Assembly (NCBI GenBank): GCA_028280205.1
Contig: JANQME010000308.1
Span: 1-5,803 of the forward strand
Direction of reading: 5' to 3'
DNA from: Longimicrobiales bacterium
Lineage (GTDB): Bacteria > Gemmatimonadota > Gemmatimonadetes > Longimicrobiales > Gaopeijiaceae
Length of the DNA stretch: 5,803 bases
Part shown: one piece after another, positions 1 through 5,803 of the stretch
Position numbering within the stretch: position 1 is the stretch's first letter
Layout of the letters: each line of letters opens with the position of its first letter
Translations under genes and position numbers: made by a program
The notes under the pieces: generated by a model
Seen by the model: the letters and a program-made list of their open reading frames with translations, nothing else
Told to the model about the DNA's origin: nothing
Databases searched by the model: none

Positions 1-1431
1 CTCGGAGCCAACGGGGCGGGAAAGAGCACCCTCCTCAACGTCCTGGGCGGGATGCTGACGCCCGACGCGGGGACGCTGCTCGTCGACGACCAGCCGGTAT
101 CGCTACCCACGCCGCGCAGTGCGTGGGAGCACGGGATCGCCCTCGTCCACCAGCACTTCACGCTCGTGCCGCGCCTGACCGTGCTGGAGAACCTGGCGCT
201 GGGCGGGGGTCGGCGACGGCGCCTGCGTCGAGACGTCGAAGCGCTCATGGAGCGGACGGAGCTGCGCGTCCCACTCGACGCACCGGTCGAGACCCTCGGC
301 GTGGGGGACCGACAGCGGGTGGAGATCCTCAAGGCGCTCCTGCGCGACCCGCGCGTGCTCGTGCTCGACGAACCGACCGCGGTCCTCACGCCGCGAGAGG
401 TCGAGGGGCTCTTCCACCTTCTCCGTGAGCTCGCGGGCGAGGGGCGCGCCGTGGTGCTCGTCGCCCACAAGCTCGACGAGGTGCTGGGCGTGGCGGATCG
501 GGTCACCGTGCTTCGGGACGGGCGCACGGTGCTCTCGGGTCCGGTGGAGAGCCAGGGTCACGAGGAGTTGGTACGCGCGATGATCGGCGATGCACGGGTG
601 GACGAGATGGCGCTCGGGCTGAGGGGCTCACCGCCCGATCGGGTAGGCGGCACCGATTCCGGCCGCGTTGACTCCGACCGCATCGATTCCGGCCTCATCG
701 ATTCCGGCCGCGTCGTCGCGCGGCTGGAGAAGGCGAACGTCGTGGTGGAGGGCGTCACCCGGTTGCGCGACGTCGACCTCGCCGCCCGCGCGGGCGAGGT
801 CCTGGGCGTCGCGGGCATCGAGGGGAACGGCCAGCGCGAACTCGCGCTCCTGCTGGCGGCACGAATCGAGCCGACATCGGGAGAGGCGACGCTGCCACGC
901 GGCATCGGCTTCATCCCGCAGGACCGTTCGATCGAAGGGCTGGTGGGCGACTTCGATCTGACCCACAACGCCGCGCTCGCGCTCCATCGCGACCCGACGT
1001 TCGTGTCGGGGCCGTGGCTCCGGTGGGATCGGCTGCGCGAGGCCGCCGAGGAGATCCGGGTGCGCTTCGAGGTCGCGGCACCCTCGGTGGCCACCGGCGC
1101 GGGCACGCTCTCCGGCGGGAATCAGCAGAGGGTCGTCGTCGGGCGCGAGCTGCGCATGGCCGAGGATCTGCTCGTGGCGGAGAACCCTACGCGCGGACTC
1201 GACGTGGCCGCGGCGGCCTTCGTGCACGACGAGATCCGTCGTCTCGCGGGGGCAGGCGTGGCAGTGGTGGTGGTCAGCACGGACCTCGACGAGATCCTCG
1301 GGCTCTCCGACCGGGTGTGCGTGCTCGCCCGCGGCCGGCTCGTGGAGGCTCCACCCGAGGCGTGCACGCGCGAGGGGATCGGCGTCCTCATGCTCGGCGG
1401 CCGGGATCGGGCGGGACGCGAGCATGGGTGA
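1..1431 (+). CDS. Nucleoside-type ABC transporter ATP-binding protein, tandem NBDs (5' partial)
   Basis: This is the ATPase subunit of a BMP-family (NupO/YufO-like) nucleoside importer; it powers uptake from the cytoplasmic face of the membrane. The frame is open from base 1, so the start lies outside; relatives suggest about 35-40 residues are missing. 476 residues are visible. NBD1 has Walker A GANGAGKST (residues 2-10), Q-loop VHQHF (Q51), the family-type signature LGVGDRQR (99-106), Walker B VLVLDEPT (119-126) and switch His in AHKLDEV (H156). NBD2 has GIEGNGQREL without the Walker A lysine (about 272-281), Q-loop FIPQDR (Q307), a canonical LSGGNQQR signature (370-377), ENPTRGLD in place of DEPT, and STDLDE in place of the switch histidine. 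Such decay of NBD2 is usual in this family. The linker holds a pentapeptide repeat (residues 219-238). The first permease starts 8 bases before this stop. The family call is firm; the exact substrate (guanosine, other nucleosides or a related compound) is inference. Confidence 0.93.
   Translation, partial: LGANGAGKSTLLNVLGGMLTPDAGTLLVDDQPVSLPTPRSAWEHGIALVHQHFTLVPRLTVLENLALGGGRRRRLRRDVEALMERTELRVPLDAPVETLGVGDRQRVEILKALLRDPRVLVLDEPTAVLTPREVEGLFHLLRELAGEGRAVVLVAHKLDEVLGVADRVTVLRDGRTVLSGPVESQGHEELVRAMIGDARVDEMALGLRGSPPDRVGGTDSGRVDSDRIDSGLIDSGRVVARLEKANVVVEGVTRLRDVDLAARAGEVLGVAGIEGNGQRELALLLAARIEPTSGEATLPRGIGFIPQDRSIEGLVGDFDLTHNAALALHRDPTFVSGPWLRWDRLREAAEEIRVRFEVAAPSVATGAGTLSGGNQQRVVVGRELRMAEDLLVAENPTRGLDVAAAAFVHDEIRRLAGAGVAVVVVSTDLDEILGLSDRVCVLARGRLVEAPPEACTREGIGVLMLGGRDRAGREHG
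655..714 (+). repeat. Four tandem 15-bp repeats in the ATPase inter-domain linker
   Basis: Four consecutive 15-base units begin at 655, 670, 685 and 700. The consensus is close to GATTCCGGCCGCGTC. Units 1 and 4 differ at one base; units 2 and 3 carry a few substitutions. The units are in frame and encode DSGRV, DSDRI, DSGLI and DSGRV. They lie after the end of NBD1 and before the first strand of NBD2 (ARLEKANVVVEGV), where relatives have a short variable linker. Because each unit is a multiple of three, copy-number change would alter linker length without breaking the frame. Confidence 0.88.
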
Positions 1432-2479
1432 CCCCCCATCCGGTCCGCGTCTCCGCCGCCGCGAAGCGCTCCTCATCGGTCTCGGCGCGGTGGGGGTCAC
1501 GGGGGCGGCGGGCGCCGTTCTCCTGCTCGCCGGCGGGTACGACCCCCTCGCGGCGGCAACGGCCCTCGCGCGCGGCGCCTTCGGGAGCTGGAGTGCCTTC
1601 ACCTCGATCACCCTGGTGCGCTCCGTTCCGCTGATCCTCACCGGGCTCGCGGTCGCGCTGGCCTTCCGGGCGGGCGTGTGGAACATCGGAGCCGAGGGTC
1701 AGCTCTACGCCGGAGCGATCGCGGCGGTTTGGGTGGGCCTCGTTGGGGGCTCGCTCCCCGCACCCGTCCTCGTCCCGCTCGTGTTGGGAGCCGCGCTCGT
1801 CGGCGGAGCCGTGTGGGCGCTCGTGCCGACGGCGATGCGGGTGCGCCTCGGCGTCGGAGAGGTGATCACGACGATCCTCATGAACTTCGTCGGCATCCAC
1901 CTCGCCGGCCTCATGGTCCACGGTCCGCTCCAGGAGGCGCGGGGCGTCTTCCCGCAGACCGATCCGATCGCCGAGGCTGCACGTCTTCCGGCGGTCCTCC
2001 CGGGGTCGCGGCTGCACCTCGGCTTCGTGGTCGCGCTCCTCCTCGCGGGGGCGCTCGCCGTGGGCCTGGCCCGCTCCCGCTTCGGCTTCCGGGTGCGGGC
2101 CGTCGGCGCTTCGCCCGAGGCGGCGCGCATCTCGGGACGGATCGAGGTCGACCGGGTCATCGTCACGACCTTCCTCTGCTCCGGTGCGATCGCCGGTCTC
2201 GCCGGCGGCGTCGAGGTGTCGGGCCTCACGTACGCGCTCTACGAGGATCTCTCACCCGGGTGGGGATACACCGCGATCGCCGTCGCCCTGCTCGCCGGCC
2301 TGGACCCGCTCGGCGTGGTGCTCACGGGCATCCTCTTCGGCGCGCTCCAGGCGGGCGCCGGCGCGATGCAGCGCGACGCCGGGATCCCCGCGGCGTGGGT
2401 GGGCGTGGTCGAGGCGCTCGTGATCCTCGCCGTGCTCGGCCTCGACCGAGCCCGACGGATGAGGGAGAAGGCGCGATGA
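1424..2479 (+). CDS. ABC transporter permease, NupP-like (BPD_transp_2 family)
   Basis: This 351-residue integral membrane protein would be one of the two channel-forming subunits of the nucleoside-type importer. The basic N-terminus (RLRRR) is followed by a hydrophobic segment at about 16-36, and further hydrophobic stretches recur at about 66-82, 95-135, 146-165, 198-215, 246-262, 282-314 and 324-340. Family hallmarks are TGLAVALAFRAGVWNIGAEG (73-92), LGVGEVITTILMNF (142-155) and the cytoplasmic coupling-type loop GFRVRAVGASPEAARISG (221-238). Length fits the family. The ATG at 1424 overlaps the ATPase stop by 8 bases, and only a weak purine run (GGGA at 1413-1416) precedes it, so translational coupling is likely. 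The next permease starts inside this gene's last codons. Membership of the COG4603-type permeases is recognised from motifs; substrate specificity is inferred from the family. Confidence 0.93.
   Translation: MGDPPSGPRLRRREALLIGLGAVGVTGAAGAVLLLAGGYDPLAAATALARGAFGSWSAFTSITLVRSVPLILTGLAVALAFRAGVWNIGAEGQLYAGAIAAVWVGLVGGSLPAPVLVPLVLGAALVGGAVWALVPTAMRVRLGVGEVITTILMNFVGIHLAGLMVHGPLQEARGVFPQTDPIAEAARLPAVLPGSRLHLGFVVALLLAGALAVGLARSRFGFRVRAVGASPEAARISGRIEVDRVIVTTFLCSGAIAGLAGGVEVSGLTYALYEDLSPGWGYTAIAVALLAGLDPLGVVLTGILFGALQAGAGAMQRDAGIPAAWVGVVEALVILAVLGLDRARRMREKAR
2461..2467 (+). promoter_or_regulatory. Ribosome binding site of the second permease
   Basis: GAGGGAG with core GGAG at 2464-2467 sits 8 bases before the ATG at 2476, inside the end of the preceding permease gene. 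It supports 2476 as the start rather than the much longer upstream extension of the same frame. Confidence 0.7.
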
Positions 2480-3399
2480 GCCAGACCGACCTGGTCCTCT
2501 TCCTGGAGGCTGCCGTACGGCTCGGCATCCCGCTCGCGCTGGCGGCGCTGGGCGAGACCGTGTCCGAGCGGAGCGGGGTGATCAACATCGGACTCGAGGG
2601 CTCGATCATCGCGGGCGCCCTGGGAGGCGCGCTCGGAGCCCTCGCCTTCGAGAGCGCCGGGATGGGGGTACTCATCGGCGCCGCCGCAGGCATGCTCGTC
2701 GGGGCGGTCTTCGCCGTCTTCGCGATCGGGATCGGTGTGGATCAGATCATCACCGGCACCGCCGTGACGCTGGGCGGGCTGGGGATGACCGGCGCGATCT
2801 ACCAAGCCCGCTTCGGAGCCACCGGAGCCGAACTCTCGCTCCCCACCCTGCACCCCCTCCCCGTCCCGCTCCTGGAGCGCATCCCCGTGCTCGGTCCGCC
2901 GCTCTTCGATCAGGCCCCGACCGCCTACCTGGCCTACCTGCTCGCCCCGCTGCTCTGGTACTGGCTGTACCGGACCCCGGCCGGGCTGGAGCTGCGCGCC
3001 GTGGGCGAGGCCCCCGATGCGGCGCGCGCCGCCGGGGTCCGCGTCCTCCACGTGCGCTTCCTGGCCACGCTCTTCGGTGGGGCGCTCGCGGGGATAGCGG
3101 GCGCGCACCTCGTCCTCGCGCACACGGGCACCTTCGCCGAGAACATGAGCGCCGGGAAGGGATTCATCGCGATCGCCGTGGTCGTTCTCGGGCGGTGGAA
3201 TCCGGTGCTCGTCCTCTTCGCCGCGCTCTTCTTCGGCGCCGCGTCCGCGCTCCAGTTCTTCCTGCAGGCGCTGGGGCTCGATCTGCCCTACCAGCTCTTC
3301 CTGGCGCTGCCCTACCTCCTCACACTCGCGGCGCTGGCCGGGTGGGTGGGCCGCGCGCGGGCGCCCGCGGCGCTCGCACTGCCCTGGGAGTCGGAATGA
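2476..3399 (+). CDS. ABC transporter permease, NupQ-like (BPD_transp_2 family)
   Basis: This 307-residue integral membrane protein is the second permease of the importer. It would pair with the upstream permease as a heterodimer and dock on the tandem ATPase. The diagnostic motif LGETVSERSGVINIGLEGS (25-43) is followed by a Gly/Ala-rich membrane region (44-82), GIGVDQIITGTAVTLGGLGM (85-104), the coupling-type loop GLELRAVGEAPDAARAAGV (170-188) and the late motif GKGFIAIAVVVLGRWNP (227-243). Further membrane segments lie at about 148-165, 195-215, 243-262 and 271-291. Length is typical. The start is the ATG of an ATGA overlap with the preceding stop and has a good ribosome binding site. The frame stays open far upstream, but that extension reads as Arg/Pro-rich shadow sequence over the first permease and was dropped. 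COG1079-type membership is clear; the transported compound is not shown by sequence. Confidence 0.93.
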   Translation: MSQTDLVLFLEAAVRLGIPLALAALGETVSERSGVINIGLEGSIIAGALGGALGALAFESAGMGVLIGAAAGMLVGAVFAVFAIGIGVDQIITGTAVTLGGLGMTGAIYQARFGATGAELSLPTLHPLPVPLLERIPVLGPPLFDQAPTAYLAYLLAPLLWYWLYRTPAGLELRAVGEAPDAARAAGVRVLHVRFLATLFGGALAGIAGAHLVLAHTGTFAENMSAGKGFIAIAVVVLGRWNPVLVLFAALFFGAASALQFFLQALGLDLPYQLFLALPYLLTLAALAGWVGRARAPAALALPWESE

Positions 3400-3455
3400 C
3401 GTCGGACGGACCGTATCTTCCGGGCTCCCGCATCCTCTCACGCAGGACGCCGACC
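3400..3455 (+). promoter_or_regulatory. Short intergenic region with possible -10 element and ribosome binding site
   Basis: These 56 bases separate the transporter genes from the deacetylase gene. TATCTT at 3414-3419 resembles a -10 hexamer, but no good -35 box is visible 16-18 bases upstream. AGGA at 3444-3447, 8 bases before the ATG at 3456, is a plausible Shine-Dalgarno site. I see no hairpin followed by a T-run, so no intrinsic terminator closes the transporter operon here. The ribosome site is moderately supported; the promoter is a weak guess. Confidence 0.35.
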
Positions 3456-5765
3456 ATGTCCACGAGCCGTCGCTCGATCCTCGCGGCCGCGACCCTCCTC
3501 GCGCTCGCGACGGCCCCGGCCCCCCTCCACGCGCAGCTCCTGGAAGAGACCGGCACGGTCGCGACCGGGCTCCTCCTGCGGCAGATGGACGGCGTGAAGC
3601 GCGTACTCATGATCGCGGCCCATCCGGACGACGAGGACACGAGCCTTCTCGCCACGCTGTCCCGCGGCTGGGGCGCGGAGACCGCTTACCTCTCGCTGAC
3701 GCGCGGCGACGGGGGACAGAACCTCATCGGATCCGAGCTCTGGGAGGGTCTCGGCATCGTCCGAACGGGCGAGCTGACGGCGGCCCGCAGACTCGACGGC
3801 GGAAGCCAGTTCTTCACCCGGGCGTTCGACTACGGCTACTCGAAGAGCGCCGACGAGGCGCTGGCGCTGTGGCCGCGCGACGAGCTGGTGCGCGACGTCG
3901 TGTGGGTCGTGCGTTCCTTCCGGCCGCACGTGATCGTCACCGTCTTCACCGGGACGCCGAACGACGGTCACGGCCAGCACCAGGCCGCCGGCATCGTGGC
4001 GCGCGAAGCGTTCGCCGCCTCCGCCGACCCCGGTCGCTACTCGGATCAGCTCGAGCTCGGGGTCGAGGCGTGGGAGCCGCTCAAGCTCTATCAGCTCTCC
4101 TTCCGCCGCTTCCGACCGGGTCTGGAAGACGGGTCCCGCGACGTCGCCACGGGCGTGCACGACCCGCTCCTGGGGCGCTCGCTCTTCCAGCTCTCCATGG
4201 AGAGCCGCAGCCAGCACCGTTCGCAGGACATGGGTGCCCCGCAGCTGCTCGGACCGCGAACGAGCGGCGTCATCCTGGAGGAGAGCCGCGTTCGGGACGT
4301 CGACCAGGCGATCTTCTCCGGGATCGACACCACGCTCGTGGGCCTCGCGGACCGGCTGAGCGGGACCGACGCGGCCGAAGCCGGGGACCACCTGGGCACG
4401 TACCGCGCAGCCGTGCGCGAAGCCGTCGACGACTTCGGCCTCGACCCGGAGCGCGTGGTGCCCCACCTGACCCGCGCCCGTGGCTCGCTCGACGCCGCCC
4501 TCGCGCTCGCGGACGGCGTTACGGATCCGGAGTACCACCTGGCGCTGTCCCGGAAGTCCGAGCTGCTGGACCGGGCTCTTCTGGCCGCCTCGGGAATCGT
4601 CTTCGACGTGCGGGCCGACGACGAGCTCGTCGTCCCCGGACAGACGGTGCGGGTCACGCTCCAGCTCTGGAACGGCGGCTCCCGGCCGCTCACCGACGCG
4701 CGCCCCGAGTTGGCGATCCCGCCGGGCTGGACGGCCGTGGCCGTCGAGAGGACGCCGGTCGGCGCCGCCGTGGCTCCGGGCGCGCTGGTCGCATGGGCGT
4801 ACGACGTGGCGATCCCGTCCGACGCCGACCCCACGCGCCTGTACTACCTGCGGGAGGAGCGCGACGGCGCCCGCTACCGATGGCCCGACGCACCGGAGCT
4901 GTGGGGGCTGCCGCGCGACCCCGAGCCGGTGCAGGGGCGGGTCTCCTTCGCGCTCGCCGAAGCCGAGACGACGTCGTCGACCGCTCCCGGCGGGGTGCGT
5001 TTCGCCGCTTCGGACGCCTGGCGGTACGTCGGCGTCGACCCCGCGAGGGGCGAGTTCGAGGAGCCGGTCCTCGTCGTCCCGGAGCTGTCGGTGCGCGTCG
5101 CCCCCTCGGGTCTCGTGTGGCCTGCCGAGCGGTCGCGGCCCGGGACGCTCTCCGTCGTCGTCCGCACCGAGCGGGAAGGCGGCAGCACTGGCACCGTCTC
5201 GGTGAACGCACCCGCGGGCTGGCTCGTCGACCCGGCGTCGCGGGCGTTCGAGCTCGGCGAAGCCGGCGCCGAGCGCGCCATGGAGTTCGAGATCCGCCCG
5301 GACGGAGCCCCCGAGCCCGGGCGCCGGGCGTTCGCGGTCCGGGCCGTCACGTCCGACGGCCCGTCGTTCGAGGAGGGGTATGCACTCGTGGACTACGAAC
5401 ACATCGAGCGCGCCCCGCTGTACGCCCCGGCCGAGGCCGAGGTGTCCGTCGTTTCCGTGCGGGTCGCCGAAGGTGTGCGGGTCGGCTACGTGATGGGTTC
5501 GGGCGACGACGGACCGGAGGCGATCCGACAGCTCGGTGCCGACGTCGAGCTCCTGGACGCGGCCCGGGTTCGCGAAGCCGACTTCTCGGCCTTCTCGACC
5601 ATCGTGCTCGGCGTGCGCGCCTACGAGACCCGACCCGACCTCCAGGCGGCCTCGGCACAGCTCCTCGACTTCGCGCGGGCGGGCGGCACGGTGATCGTGC
5701 AGTACAACCGCGCGAAGTCGAGGAGCTGTGCCGAGGCCGCCTGGAGGTCGGGTCGGGTCTCGTAG
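3456..5765 (+). CDS. Exported PIG-L/LmbE-family deacetylase with ThuA-like C-terminus (3' truncated)
   Basis: This is a predicted zinc-dependent N-deacetylase of the PIG-L/LmbE family, probably acting on an N-acetylated sugar-containing substrate outside the cytoplasm. Residues 1-26 form a signal peptide: basic STSRR, hydrophobic core, then a likely cut after LHA before Gln27. The catalytic domain (about 45-260) has AHPDDE (55-60) with metal-ligand candidates His56 and Asp59, TRGDGGQN (82-89), RPHVIVT (156-162) and GHGQHQAAG with His172 and His175. Residues about 380-430 and 540-616 look like beta-sandwich domains of the NEW3 type (VVPGQTVRVTLQLWNGG; LSVVVRTEREGGSTG). From about 670 a ThuA/class-I amidotransferase-like fold begins (VRVGYVMGSGDDGPEAI, STIVLGVRAYETR, GGTVIVQYN). 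ATG 3456 was preferred to ATG 3396 because it starts directly at the signal peptide and has AGGA 8 bases upstream. The sequence looks genuine only to about Asn751 (base 5708). The rest, including the stop, lies in a fold-back copy, so the true protein is longer. The substrate is unknown. Confidence 0.88.
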   Translation: MSTSRRSILAAATLLALATAPAPLHAQLLEETGTVATGLLLRQMDGVKRVLMIAAHPDDEDTSLLATLSRGWGAETAYLSLTRGDGGQNLIGSELWEGLGIVRTGELTAARRLDGGSQFFTRAFDYGYSKSADEALALWPRDELVRDVVWVVRSFRPHVIVTVFTGTPNDGHGQHQAAGIVAREAFAASADPGRYSDQLELGVEAWEPLKLYQLSFRRFRPGLEDGSRDVATGVHDPLLGRSLFQLSMESRSQHRSQDMGAPQLLGPRTSGVILEESRVRDVDQAIFSGIDTTLVGLADRLSGTDAAEAGDHLGTYRAAVREAVDDFGLDPERVVPHLTRARGSLDAALALADGVTDPEYHLALSRKSELLDRALLAASGIVFDVRADDELVVPGQTVRVTLQLWNGGSRPLTDARPELAIPPGWTAVAVERTPVGAAVAPGALVAWAYDVAIPSDADPTRLYYLREERDGARYRWPDAPELWGLPRDPEPVQGRVSFALAEAETTSSTAPGGVRFAASDAWRYVGVDPARGEFEEPVLVVPELSVRVAPSGLVWPAERSRPGTLSVVVRTEREGGSTGTVSVNAPAGWLVDPASRAFELGEAGAERAMEFEIRPDGAPEPGRRAFAVRAVTSDGPSFEEGYALVDYEHIERAPLYAPAEAEVSVVSVRVAEGVRVGYVMGSGDDGPEAIRQLGADVELLDAARVREADFSAFSTIVLGVRAYETRPDLQAASAQLLDFARAGGTVIVQYNRAKSRSCAEAAWRSGRVS

Positions 5766-5803
5766 GCGCGCACGCCGGGCACGATGGTCGAGAAGGCCGA
5801 GAA
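5583..5803. repeat. Near-perfect 96-bp inverted repeat at window end (probable fold-back artefact)
   Basis: The left arm 5583-5678 is the reverse complement of the right arm 5708-5803, with 95 of 96 positions paired; the only mismatch is T5608 against G5778. The loop is 5679-5707 (29 bases). The left arm is genuine coding sequence of the deacetylase (FSAFSTIVLGVRAYETR to LLDFAR). The right arm is that same sequence inverted, and it runs to the last base of the window. The inner ends carry CGCGCG (5672-5677 and 5709-5714), a self-complementary hexamer that could prime a snap-back or template switch. Protein similarity to the family stops just where the right arm begins. An assembly or library chimera is the simplest explanation; a real inverted duplication cannot be excluded from sequence alone. 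Confidence 0.93.

Noticed and set aside
655..714. The 15-bp repeats as a CRISPR array or protein-binding iterons
   Set aside because: The units abut with no spacers, stay in frame and lie inside a conserved coding gene.
628..1686. 352-residue minus-strand frame across the ATPase and the start of the first permease
   Set aside because: It has no domain signature, an Arg/Ala/His-rich composition, and spans two real genes on the other strand.
1678..2475. Upstream extension of the second permease frame
   Set aside because: The added residues are Arg/Pro/Gly-rich, unlike a membrane protein, and overlap the first permease; the ATG at 2476 has a proper ribosome site and begins a family-typical N-terminus.
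3195..3395. Upstream extension of the deacetylase frame into the second permease
   Set aside because: It is shadow sequence over conserved permease coding and would bury the signal peptide internally.
3438..5402. 654-residue open frame on the minus strand opposite the deacetylase
   Set aside because: It reads as low-complexity Arg/Gly/Glu-rich sequence with no recognisable motif, and it lies wholly opposite a well-supported gene; GC-rich codon bias explains it.
5583..5803. The long inverted repeat as an intrinsic terminator, attachment site or mobile-element end
   Set aside because: The arms are coding sequence of a conserved protein domain and its exact antisense copy, there is no T-run or transposase, and the structure ends at the window edge; a fold-back artefact explains it better.

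Overview
The window is a very GC-rich bacterial segment with four genes, all on the + strand and tightly packed. GC-rich third codon positions create many long antisense shadow frames. The coding style, together with a large secreted PIG-L/LmbE-type deacetylase next to a BMP-family nucleoside ABC transporter, suits a Gemmatimonadota-like or similar high-GC environmental bacterium. This taxonomic guess is inference only; there is no rRNA or marker gene here.

Positions 1-3399 hold the membrane part of an ABC importer of the guanosine/nucleoside type (Bacillus subtilis NupOPQ is the named relative). It consists of a tandem two-domain ATPase that has lost its first few dozen residues to the window edge (1-1431), a first permease (1424-2479) and a second permease (2476-3399). 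The genes overlap by 8 and 4 bases, so they almost certainly form one translationally coupled operon. The substrate-binding BMP lipoprotein that normally completes the system is not in the window and may lie upstream. The linker between the two ATPase domains carries four in-frame copies of a 15-base repeat.

After 56 non-coding bases comes an exported PIG-L (LmbE-like) deacetylase (start 3456). It has a signal peptide, an N-terminal zinc-deacetylase domain, a beta-rich middle region and the beginning of a ThuA/glutamine-amidotransferase-like C-terminal domain. Its link to transport is unproven; it may be a separate unit or read through from the transporter operon.

The last 221 bases form a near-perfect inverted repeat: 96-base arms, one mismatch and a 29-base loop, ending exactly on the last base of the window. 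The right arm is an antisense copy of the deacetylase gene's own coding sequence. This is best read as a fold-back artefact at a contig end, so the apparent stop codon at 5763-5765 and the last ~18 residues of the deacetylase are probably not real. Apart from this and the linker repeat, the content is ordinary, and I see no convincing new biological system.
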